Of a stretch of 10,200 nucleotides of DNA, positions 1 through 6,217 are shown in pieces (position 1 is the first letter of the stretch; every line of letters starts with the position of its first letter). Source of the stretch: Candidatus Bathyarchaeota archaeon (GTDB lineage: Archaea; Thermoproteota; Bathyarchaeia; Bathyarchaeales; UBA233); assembly GCA_003661945.1 (NCBI GenBank), contig QMXC01000023.1, forward strand, positions 1 through 10,200, written 5' to 3'. The translations under genes were made by a program, and so were the position numbers. The notes under the pieces are model-generated. The model made no database searches. It was given only the letters and a program-made list of their open reading frames with translations, and was not told the origin of the DNA.

Positions 1-366
1 ATAGACTACGCGTTCGAATACAAGTCGGTCGCCGTGCAGCATGGACTAAAATACGTGGAGTTGCCCGACGAAATCAACTTGTCCAAATGGGAGCTACGCG
101 ACTACTATGCACAAGTGAACGTAACAATCCGGAAGGGCGAAGAAAAAATGGTTATCGCAGGCGCTCCTATACTCTACGGATTGACGATTCCTAAAAACGC
201 GGTTCACAAGGAGCTCGCTATAGACTTTGTTCAATTTCTCCTCAGCGTGAAAGGTCGAGAGATAATTAATGAATGCGGGCAGAACGTAATTTATCCAGCC
301 TACACGGACAATGTTTCAAATATTCCTAAACCGCTTAAAGAACACGTAGTTGGCCTTCCGAGTTGA
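1..366 (+). CDS. wtpA: Tungstate/molybdate-binding protein WtpA (C-terminal part, 5' end outside window)
   Basis: This is the C-terminal ~121 residues of the extracellular substrate-binding protein of a tungstate/molybdate ABC importer. The frame is open from base 1 and begins IDYAFEYKSVAVQHGLKYVE, a highly characteristic stretch of the WtpA/ModA family, so the gene starts upstream of the window. The GTG at position 34 is internal and is not a real start. In WtpA-type proteins a Glu and an Asp complete octahedral coordination of the oxyanion metal; the Glu in the DYAFEY motif is at about the right place to be that Glu, but this is inferred from distance to the C-terminus. The segment ends with a typical periplasmic-binding-protein tail (AIDFVQFLLSVKGREIINECG). 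Its stop lies 6 bases before wtpB, consistent with one operon. The signal peptide or lipobox cannot be seen here. Confidence 0.93.
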   Translation: MDYAFEYKSVAVQHGLKYVELPDEINLSKWELRDYYAQVNVTIRKGEEKMVIAGAPILYGLTIPKNAVHKELAIDFVQFLLSVKGREIINECGQNVIYPAYTDNVSNIPKPLKEHVVGLPS

Positions 367-372
367 GGCGTC

Positions 373-1182
373 ATGTCGCTGATTAAAAATAGAAGCCCGT
401 TCGTGGCTCTTTCAACTGTTCTAGGGGTTTTCATGTTAATTTTCCTTCTGTTGCCGATATTCAACACGGTTTCAACTTCAGCGAACAGGCTTGGAGAAGC
501 AGTAGTAGACGTAGATACCGGAAGCGCTATACTAACCAGCTTTTACGCGGCTTTCTTGGCTACGCTTATAACGTTTATTTTCGGAACACCGCTCGCCTAC
601 ATCTTAGCAAGATACGACTTCAAAGGCAAAACACTTATTGACGCTGCAATAGACCTTCCAATTCTCATCCCACACAACGCCGCCGGGATTTCCCTTCTGA
701 TGCTTTTAGGACCAAAATCCCTTCTCGGCTCGGCTTTCTCCGGCATAGGCTTAAGCTTTGTTGACACATTGTTCGGCGTCGTAGCGGCTATGACGTTTGT
801 GAGTTCACCGTTCATGATAAGAAGCGCTGAGGAAGCCTTCAAATCCGTTAATCCCGGACTGGAAAAGGTTGCGCGGAGCCTTGGAGCGTCCAGCTTTGGA
901 GCTTTTGCCAACGTGACTTTTCCGCTGGCTTTTAGGGGGATACTGACCGGATGTCTTCTCACGTGGGCTAGAAGCGTAAGCGAGTTCGGAGCAGTCATAG
1001 TTTTGGCTTTCTATCCGAAGACAGCGGCGGTTCACCTCTACGAAGTGTTCATCAACTGGGGATTGAACGCAGCTACGCCTATAACAGCACTCTTAATAAT
1101 AACCGCCGTAGGAATCTTTGCATTAGTGAAACTCATCTCAGCTAAACCGCTTAAACCAGTCTACAGCCGACAGGAAAGTTGA
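373..1182 (+). CDS. wtpB: Tungstate/molybdate ABC transporter permease WtpB
   Basis: This is an integral membrane permease of 269 residues, the usual size for WtpB/ModB. Several hydrophobic segments can be seen, at about residues 9-31, 50-79, 90-112, 129-150, 189-213 and 235-256. The cytoplasmic EAA loop, which docks on the ATPase, lies at about residues 163-190 (KVARSLGASSFGAFANVTFP, with the conserved Gly in LGAS). The ATG start follows the wtpA stop by 6 bases, with a short GAGG at 365-368 as a possible ribosome binding site. wtpC begins 4 bases after its stop. Homodimeric permeases of this family carry tungstate or molybdate from WtpA across the membrane. The wtpA and wtpC neighbours make the assignment firm; preference for tungstate over molybdate cannot be decided from sequence. 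Confidence 0.93.
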   Translation: MSLIKNRSPFVALSTVLGVFMLIFLLLPIFNTVSTSANRLGEAVVDVDTGSAILTSFYAAFLATLITFIFGTPLAYILARYDFKGKTLIDAAIDLPILIPHNAAGISLLMLLGPKSLLGSAFSGIGLSFVDTLFGVVAAMTFVSSPFMIRSAEEAFKSVNPGLEKVARSLGASSFGAFANVTFPLAFRGILTGCLLTWARSVSEFGAVIVLAFYPKTAAVHLYEVFINWGLNAATPITALLIITAVGIFALVKLISAKPLKPVYSRQES

Positions 1183-1186
1183 AGAG

Positions 1187-2239
1187 TTGAGCGTCTGCAT
1201 ACAAAGGCTTTCAAAAAGTTGGGGCGACTTCGCAATACGAAACATAGACCTCGAGGTTGAAAACGGAGAGTACTTCGTATTGCTCGGACCGACAGGAGCT
1301 GGAAAAACCCTTCTCCTAGAAACGATTGCTGGTTTCCATAAACCCGACACGGGGGAAATATGGATAAACGGAAAGAACGTAACAAGTCTTCCTCCGGAAA
1401 AAAGGAGCATAGGCCTCGTTCCTCAACAGTATATGATTTTCCCCCACATGACCGTTAAACAAAACGTCGAGTTCGGCTTGAAAATTCGCAAAGTCCCTAA
1501 AACTGAACGCGAGAAAGCCGTAAACGAAGTCTTAGAATTGGTAGGGTTAACTCATCGCCGCAACCGGTTTCCAAGCACACTAAGCGGAGGAGAACAGCAG
1601 AAAACAGCGCTGGCAAGGGCGCTCGTAATAAAGCCTAAAATCCTACTCCTAGACGAGCCTTTAAGCGCTCTAGACGTGAACACGCAAAAAAGGCTGAGAG
1701 AAGAGCTTAAAGCTATACACGAGGAACTGGGCATAACAACCATCCACGTAACCCACAACCATTTTGAGGCTCACATGCTCGCAGACAAGGTGGCAATTAT
1801 GAAAAACGGGGCAATAGTTCAGAAAGGGTTACCCGAAGAAGTTTTCCGCAGACCGAAAAACGATTTTGTAGCCGAGTTCGTGGGGTTCGAAAATCTTTTC
1901 GAAGGGAAAATTCTAGCGACCCGCGGAGGATTAGCCACCATCGACTTAGGCGGCGTAACAGTGGAAGCCGTGACCTCAAAAAAGGGAAAATGCATGGTCG
2001 GAGTGAGACCCGACGACATCATACTTTCAAACAGCCTCTTTCAGTCGAGCATGCGAAACGTCTTAAAGGGGAGAGTAACCGGCTTAATCGACATGGGAGC
2101 CATCGTGAACGTCGTGGTGAAAGTGAAGAACGTTTCGTTCACAGCTCTAATCACCAAAAGGTCTCTTGCCGACATGGGGCTGGCTGAAGGGAAAGAGGTT
2201 TACCTAGCTTTCAAGGCTTCAGCTGTTCACGTGTTGTAG
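1187..2239 (+). CDS. wtpC: Tungstate/molybdate ABC transporter ATP-binding protein WtpC
   Basis: This is the 350-residue ATPase subunit that energises import. It has Walker A GPTGAGKT (residues 34-41), a Q-loop around Q80-Q81, the signature LSGGEQQ (132-138), Walker B ILLLDEP (152-158), the D-loop SALD (160-163) and the switch His190 (VTHNH). All ABC motifs are intact. Residues from about 240 to 350 form a TOBE-like C-terminal domain (VGVRPDDIIL followed by a beta-rich stretch), which in related transporters binds oxyanion and can inhibit uptake when the cell is replete. The start is TTG, chosen because it lies 4 bases after the wtpB stop and yields the standard N-terminus; only weak purine-rich sequence precedes it. 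The last 29 bases overlap the 3' end of a small gene on the opposite strand. Confidence 0.93.
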   Translation: MSVCIQRLSKSWGDFAIRNIDLEVENGEYFVLLGPTGAGKTLLLETIAGFHKPDTGEIWINGKNVTSLPPEKRSIGLVPQQYMIFPHMTVKQNVEFGLKIRKVPKTEREKAVNEVLELVGLTHRRNRFPSTLSGGEQQKTALARALVIKPKILLLDEPLSALDVNTQKRLREELKAIHEELGITTIHVTHNHFEAHMLADKVAIMKNGAIVQKGLPEEVFRRPKNDFVAEFVGFENLFEGKILATRGGLATIDLGGVTVEAVTSKKGKCMVGVRPDDIILSNSLFQSSMRNVLKGRVTGLIDMGAIVNVVVKVKNVSFTALITKRSLADMGLAEGKEVYLAFKASAVHVL

Positions 2240-2510
2240 AACCCTCGTTTCTCGCATGCTCAAGTTCATATAAAATCACTAGGGCTTCGCCTAAAGGTAC
2301 GCCCAGTCTAGCCGCAAGTTCCTCGGGCGTGATTTCCGGGTTCTCTGAAAACACGACGTCGCGCACGTAAGCCTTATGGTGAGCATACATGACAAGCGCA
2401 TGAACTGTTTCAACAAGAATCTCCCACAACGGGTTGTTGACGTATTCCTTAAACTCGTTAATCCTGCTCATAGCCCTTCCACATTGTATTTCTATGTCGT
2501 CGTGGCTCAA
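2211..2510 (-). CDS. Small uncharacterised protein, possible C-terminal helix-turn-helix
   Basis: I do not recognise the family. The predicted product has 99 residues from a TTG at 2510. It is charged and helical. Its C-terminal part (ITPEELAARLGVPLGEALVI) reads like a winged or simple helix-turn-helix: helix, the tight turn RLGVP, then a second helix ending in YELEHAR. No metal or catalytic motif stands out, and there is no signal peptide or membrane segment. The frame is open from a TTG at 2531. I prefer 2510 because an AGGG sits 8 bases upstream and a TATA-like box at 2546-2553 would place transcription start near 2522-2525, downstream of 2531. An ATG at 2471 is a third option. The gene is convergent with wtpC, overlapping its last 29 bases, and divergent from the HAD gene. 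A regulatory role is speculation. Confidence 0.68.
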   Translation of the reverse strand: MSHDDIEIQCGRAMSRINEFKEYVNNPLWEILVETVHALVMYAHHKAYVRDVVFSENPEITPEELAARLGVPLGEALVILYELEHARNEGSTTREQLKP

Positions 2511-2545
2511 TTCGTTTTCCCTCGTCTGCAATCTGGAACCGTAAA

Positions 2546-2553
2546 GTATATTT
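2546..2553 (-). promoter_or_regulatory. TATA-like box for the small helix-turn-helix candidate gene
   Basis: Read on the minus strand this is AAATATAC, preceded by a purine-rich GGGA that could serve as BRE. A start about 25 bases downstream gives a leader of roughly 12-15 bases before the TTG at 2510, which includes its AGGG. The box is nearly symmetric, so it could also serve the HAD gene on the other strand, with a leader of about 50 bases. It is assigned by eye only. Confidence 0.4.
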
Positions 2554-2621
2554 CCCGGCGTACGTGTCTAAACGCTCTAAGTCTGCTTTCAACCGAATCA
2601 TTGACCGGAAGGAGCACGAGG

Positions 2622-3305
2622 ATGGTGATTAAAGCAGTAATCTTCGACCTCGATGGAACGCTGATAGACTTCAACATCGACTACAAGAGGATACGGGGTG
2701 AAGCAAGAAACTTTCTAACAAGCCAGGGAATACCGTCGTGTATTTTTTCCCGAAACGAAAGCATCTTCGAAATGTTGAAAAAAACCAAAATCTACATACG
2801 AAACAACGGCGAGTCAGACGAGAAATTCGAAGCCGTACGCAGAAAGGTTTTCGAGATAGCGGAAAAACATGAACTAGAAGCCGCCCGCACCACGCAGTTG
2901 CTTCCCGGCGTAGCTGAAACCCTTAAAATCCTGAAGAAAATGAATCTTAAAATGGGAATTTCCACGATAAACAGCCGAAAATCCGCAGATTACGCTCTAA
3001 AAAGATTCGGAATAGCCCATTTCTTCAACGCGGTAGCCACACGAGACGACGTTCCCGAAGTGAAACCCAGCCCGCTGCATGTTGAAACGGTTCTAAAAAC
3101 TCTAGGCGTGAAGCCTTCTGAAGCCTTGATGGTGGGCGACTGGAGCGGCGACATGAAAATGGCAAACGAGGTAGGCTTAATCGCCGTAGGCTTACCAACG
3201 GGGTTCGCAACAGTAAAACAGCTAATCGAAGCCGGAGCCAACTACATCATAACCTCGCTGATAGACCTACCGACGCTTATCCAGCAAATAAACAGAACAG
3301 AATAA
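2622..3305 (+). CDS. HAD-superfamily hydrolase (phosphoglycolate phosphatase-like)
   Basis: This is a soluble phosphatase-type protein of 227 residues. HAD motif I is FDLDGTL, with nucleophile Asp9 and acid/base Asp11. Motif II is GISTINS (Ser114/Thr115), motif III Lys148 in VKPSP, and motif IV GDWSGD (Asp173, Asp177) for Mg2+. A mostly helical stretch between about residues 17 and 95 is the C1 cap typical of subfamily I (phosphoglycolate phosphatase, PpaX, beta-phosphoglucomutase). The substrate cannot be assigned from the sequence. The ATG at 2622 is chosen because GGAG lies 8-11 bases upstream and motif I then falls at residues 8-14. The frame is open 246 bases further upstream, but that part overlaps the small minus-strand gene and is not protein-like. 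The gene converges on a DUF35 gene with 7 bases between the stops. Confidence 0.88.
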   Translation: MVIKAVIFDLDGTLIDFNIDYKRIRGEARNFLTSQGIPSCIFSRNESIFEMLKKTKIYIRNNGESDEKFEAVRRKVFEIAEKHELEAARTTQLLPGVAETLKILKKMNLKMGISTINSRKSADYALKRFGIAHFFNAVATRDDVPEVKPSPLHVETVLKTLGVKPSEALMVGDWSGDMKMANEVGLIAVGLPTGFATVKQLIEAGANYIITSLIDLPTLIQQINRTE

Positions 3306-3312
3306 GAGGAAA

Positions 3313-3711
3313 CTAGGCTGGTTTGAAATAGTATTTCGGCCAAGCAGGCCATTCCGAAGGCAAGCTGGAGTCAAACGCTATTTCGAGTTCCATGCCTACA
3401 TGGAGGTTTTCGAGCTCAACTCCTTTTATCATTCCCGGAAGCCTTATTCCTTCTTCGAGCCTCACTATGCCTACGGTGTACGGCGTTAAGGGTTGAAACT
3501 TCGGCGGTGCCACGTGTATAACCGTGTATGTTTCAAGTCGACCTTTAGGCGTAAGCTCTTTCCATTGAAGCTTGTCTGAAAAACATTTGTCGCATACGGG
3601 TCTCGGCGGCAGCATGATTTTGCCGCATTCCATGCATTGGGCTGCCATAAGTTTTCCTTGACTCATGAACCTGTAGAACTGTTCTATGGTGAAGGGTGCT
3701 GTTTCCGCCAT
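3313..3711 (-). CDS. DUF35 zinc-ribbon/OB-fold protein, partner of the adjacent thiolase
   Basis: This 132-residue protein has the two-part DUF35 architecture. An N-terminal rubredoxin-like zinc ribbon has ligands Cys26, Cys29, Cys40 and Cys43 (CMECG and CDKC around the family sequence LPPRPVC). An OB-fold covers about residues 50-130. In archaea such proteins bridge acetoacetyl-CoA thiolase and HMG-CoA synthase; in bacteria they pair with thiolase-fold enzymes such as benzoylsuccinyl-CoA thiolase BbsAB. The ATG lies two bases after the stop of the upstream thiolase, and its GGAGGG is formed by the last codons of that thiolase gene, which points to tight translational coupling and complex formation. 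It lacks the longer N-terminal region of the two other DUF35 proteins here, so it is probably specific to the catalytic thiolase. Confidence 0.9.
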   Translation of the reverse strand: MAETAPFTIEQFYRFMSQGKLMAAQCMECGKIMLPPRPVCDKCFSDKLQWKELTPKGRLETYTVIHVAPPKFQPLTPYTVGIVRLEEGIRLPGMIKGVELENLHVGMELEIAFDSSLPSEWPAWPKYYFKPA

Positions 3712-3713
3712 CG

Positions 3714-4886
3714 CTACTCCCTCCTATAAATGTGCACGGTCGCCGTGGCCCCTGAACCGCCGACGTTGTGGGATAGCCCTATCGCTGCGTCCTTCACTTG
3801 CCTTTTGTCCGCTTGGTCTGTTAGTTGCAAGTATATCTCGTATGCTTGAGCTGTTCCGGTGGCGCCTACCGGGTGTCCCTTCGCTTTTAGCCCTCCACTA
3901 GTGTTTACGGGAAGCCTCCCGTCGAGACGGGTTTCGCCGCTTTCCGCTAAGCGTCCTCCCATGCCTTCTTCGCAGAACCCTAGGTCTTCATAAGCAATTA
4001 TTTCAGCTATAGTGAAGCAGTCGTGAACTTCGGCTACGTCGATGTCTTTAGGCGAGACCCCAGCCATTTCATAGGCTTGTTTAGCCGCGAGTTTAGCTGC
4101 CTTCAACGTAGTGTAGCTCTCCCTCTCATAGATTCCAATAGTGTCGCATGCGTGTCCAGTACCAATTATGTGCACTGGCATATCTGTGTATTTTTTCGCT
4201 AGTTCCGGCCTCGTTAGGATGAGGCAACTTGCGCCGTCAGTTATCAACGAGCAGTCGTAAAGTTTCAGAGGCCAAGCTATTACGCGTGAGCTTAACGCTT
4301 TCTCGAGCGTTACAACTTTTTGCATGTGAGCTTTCGGGTTTAGGCTTCCGTTGTAATGGTTTTTCACCGAAATATGCGCTAGCTGCTCTTCAGTCGTGCC
4401 ATACATGTGCATGTGCGCAGTCGCCATCAACGCGTAAAGCCCGGGGAAAGTGATTCCGTGCCACTGCTCGAAAGGGAAGTCTGAAGCCATGGCTAGAAAC
4501 TCTGTTACCTCGGGCGTCGTCCGATGCGTCATCTTCTCAACTCCACCTACCATTACCACGTCGTACATTCCGGAAAGTATAGCCATAATTCCCACTCTCA
4601 AGGCTACACCTGAAGACGCGCAGGCGGCTTCTGTTCGTAACGCGGCTATAGGCGTGAGTCCAGCCCAGTCCGCCGCCGTGGCGCCCGTGTGTCCCTGATG
4701 CTCGTAGGATTCACCCATATGTCCAATAAACAAGGCTTGAATGTCTTTTTTCGGGTCTAGGTTCGGACATCGCTCATAGGCTTCTTTTGCCGCTTGAGCG
4801 AAAAGTTCCCTACCGTAGAGTCCCTCCATCTTCCCAAACTTTGAAAGCCCAGCGGAAACTATTGAGGCTAACGGTTTCCCTTTCAA
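3714..4886 (-). CDS. Archaeal-type thiolase with complete-looking active site (acetyl-CoA C-acyltransferase family)
   Basis: This predicted 390-residue protein has the thiolase fold, of the type close to archaeal acetoacetyl-CoA thiolase and SCP-x thiolase. Residue numbers count from the TTG at 4886. The nucleophile is Cys89 in EAACASSG. HDCF (His288) takes the place of the bacterial NEAF loop. GHP supplies His338, and SHNVGGSGATA (His373) replaces the C-terminal CxG of classical thiolases. It should form or cleave a beta-ketoacyl-CoA; chain length and direction are unknown. The frame is open to 5057, but the extra 57 residues would run through the divergent promoter and are low-complexity. 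The TTG at 4886 gives the normal family N-terminus (ASIVSAGLSKFG) and has a GGGGG ten bases upstream. The DUF35 gene follows after 2 bases. Confidence 0.88.
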   Translation of the reverse strand: MKGKPLASIVSAGLSKFGKMEGLYGRELFAQAAKEAYERCPNLDPKKDIQALFIGHMGESYEHQGHTGATAADWAGLTPIAALRTEAACASSGVALRVGIMAILSGMYDVVMVGGVEKMTHRTTPEVTEFLAMASDFPFEQWHGITFPGLYALMATAHMHMYGTTEEQLAHISVKNHYNGSLNPKAHMQKVVTLEKALSSRVIAWPLKLYDCSLITDGASCLILTRPELAKKYTDMPVHIIGTGHACDTIGIYERESYTTLKAAKLAAKQAYEMAGVSPKDIDVAEVHDCFTIAEIIAYEDLGFCEEGMGGRLAESGETRLDGRLPVNTSGGLKAKGHPVGATGTAQAYEIYLQLTDQADKRQVKDAAIGLSHNVGGSGATATVHIYRRE

Positions 4887-4940
4887 TCCAGAGTTTCCCC
4901 CAATTTTCTGATGATAGAAGGTATTTAATGGAAGAAACTC

Positions 4941-4956
4941 GTATTTAAAAGTTGAA
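4941..4956 (-). promoter_or_regulatory. BRE/TATA-like promoter of the thiolase-DUF35 arm
   Basis: On the minus strand this reads TTCAAC followed by TTTTAAATAC, a good match to an archaeal BRE plus TATA box. Transcription would begin near 4916-4920, giving a leader of about 30 bases before the TTG at 4886. A second AT-rich match, CATTAAATAC at 4921-4930, is an alternative that would give a nearly leaderless transcript. Either way, the upstream extension of the thiolase frame would not be transcribed. It is assigned by eye. Confidence 0.5.
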
Positions 4957-4981
4957 ACGTTGGAAAGCCCTTGTTTCCTTT

Positions 4982-4995
4982 CAAAAGTTTTAATA
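4982..4995 (+). promoter_or_regulatory. BRE/TATA-like promoter of the thiolase-paralog/DUF35 operon
   Basis: The sequence CAAAAG followed by TTTTAATA matches an archaeal BRE plus TATA element. Initiation about 25 bases downstream would fall near 5016-5020 and give a leader of roughly 22-26 bases that carries the ribosome binding site at 5030-5036. It lies about 25 bases from the oppositely oriented box at 4941-4956, so the two arms of the cluster could share a regulator. No clear operator palindrome was identified between them. Confidence 0.5.
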
Positions 4996-5029
4996 GCATT
5001 ATACAATGATAACGTAGTTTCTATGAGTT

Positions 5030-5036
5030 GAGGTGG
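5030..5036 (+). promoter_or_regulatory. Ribosome binding site that fixes a TTG start
   Basis: GAGGTGG lies 5 bases upstream of the TTG at 5042. The frame also contains a GTG at 5033, but that GTG is part of this Shine-Dalgarno sequence and so is unlikely to be the start. The same GAGGTG(G)AAAA arrangement precedes the genes at 7402 and 9138, so it is a recurrent signal in this genome. Confidence 0.75.
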
Positions 5037-5041
5037 AAAAT

Positions 5042-6202
5042 TTGAGTGATGTTGCAATTGTCGGAGTGGGATGCGTCGGCTTCAAATCGATTATGCCAGA
5101 GCTTTCCTACAAGGAGCTGATGTTCGAAGCAGCTGTCAAGGCATACGAAGACGCTGGCGGAATAGACCCGAGGAAAGACGTTGACGCCTTCGTGACATGT
5201 GCTGAAGACTACTGGGAAGGATTCAGCATCTTCGACGAGTTCGTTCCAGATCAGTTGGGCGCGGTTCTCGGACACTTATTCACGGTGAGCGGCGACGGGC
5301 TGCTGGGCTTGGCTAACGCTTACATGCTGATAAAAACCGGACACTTCGACGTTGTCGTAGTAGAGGCGCACAGCAAAGCGTCGGACATACTGACCTTCTA
5401 TGACATAGTTGCCTTCGCATTAGACCCAATCATGGTTCGACCGTTAGGCGGAAACCCCTACTACATTGCTGGAATGGAGATGCACCGCTACTTGGCGGAA
5501 ACAGGAACAACGCTTGAACAGTGCGCTGAAGTAGTGGTGAAAAACAAGAGAAACGCCTTGGCTAATCCTTATGCGGCTTACGGCGCAGACATAACCGTTG
5601 ACCAAGTGTTGGACTCTGAAACCTGGTTCTACCCGTTGAAAAAGCTTGAAGTAAGCCCGCTGTCCGACGGATGCATCGTAATGGTGCTTGCGTCGGAGAG
5701 GATGGCGAAAAAGCTTACAGACAAGCCCGTATGGGTTGAAGGGGTAGGATGGGCAACTGAAACGCCTAACCTCGAAACACGAGACTGGTGCAGAGCCATA
5801 TACACCGAAATAGCCGCAGACATGGCGTACAAAGACGCTGGAATAACATGTCCACAACGCGAAATAGACTTCGTAGAGCTAAGCGACCTGTTCGCCTACA
5901 AGGAGCTTCAACACTTAGAAGCGTTAAGGCTCTGCAGATACGGCGAAGCTGGAATGCTCCTCGAAGACGGAGTAACTACCCGAGACGGCGACCTACCCGT
6001 AAACGTTTCAGGAGGATGCCTCGGAATGGGCTACGCACTCGAAGCTTCGGGAATGCAGAGGCTCCTCGAAGCGGTTCTCCAGCTACGCGGCGAAGCCGAA
6101 GGAAGACAAATTCCAGACGCTGAAGTTGGCTTAGCCCACACTTGGCGTGGAATCCCAACAGCTACAGGCGCGGTAGCCGTGTTAAGCAACATAAAGGAGT
6201 GA
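5042..6202 (+). CDS. Thiolase-fold protein lacking the canonical catalytic Cys and His (paralog A)
   Basis: This 386-residue protein is full length for a thiolase and starts normally (MSDVAIVGVGCVGFK), but its active site has changed. Aligned by eye without gaps to the neighbouring canonical thiolase, the nucleophilic Cys becomes Ser83 (FTVSGDGL). The HDCF loop becomes SDLF (281-284) followed by YKEL, the GHP motif becomes GYA with Tyr331 in place of His, and the C-terminal HN becomes HT (His366). The core scaffold remains, with VKNKRNAL at 166-173 and LPVNVSGG at 318-325. It is either a non-catalytic subunit of a hetero-oligomer or an enzyme with different chemistry, as in Cys-less Ltp2-type retro-aldolases that need a DUF35 partner. 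It heads a four-gene operon. It is probably annotated automatically as a thiolase or acetyl-CoA acetyltransferase; that specific activity is doubtful. Confidence 0.88.
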   Translation: MSDVAIVGVGCVGFKSIMPELSYKELMFEAAVKAYEDAGGIDPRKDVDAFVTCAEDYWEGFSIFDEFVPDQLGAVLGHLFTVSGDGLLGLANAYMLIKTGHFDVVVVEAHSKASDILTFYDIVAFALDPIMVRPLGGNPYYIAGMEMHRYLAETGTTLEQCAEVVVKNKRNALANPYAAYGADITVDQVLDSETWFYPLKKLEVSPLSDGCIVMVLASERMAKKLTDKPVWVEGVGWATETPNLETRDWCRAIYTEIAADMAYKDAGITCPQREIDFVELSDLFAYKELQHLEALRLCRYGEAGMLLEDGVTTRDGDLPVNVSGGCLGMGYALEASGMQRLLEAVLQLRGEAEGRQIPDAEVGLAHTWRGIPTATGAVAVLSNIKE

Positions 6203-6217
6203 AAAGGAGGAAAACAA

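Noticed and set aside
2376..2621. N-terminal extension of the HAD hydrolase frame
   Set aside because: It overlaps the opposite-strand small gene, is not HAD-like, and the ATG at 2622 has a good ribosome binding site right before motif I.
4887..5057. N-terminal extension of the minus-strand thiolase by 57 residues
   Set aside because: It would cover the divergent promoter boxes and the other arm's ribosome binding site, is unlike thiolase N-termini, and a TTG at 4886 with an upstream GGGGG gives a standard start.
5444..5857. Minus-strand open frame of 137 codons inside thiolase paralog A
   Set aside because: It is a Cys/Ser/Arg-rich antisense shadow of a conserved coding sequence.
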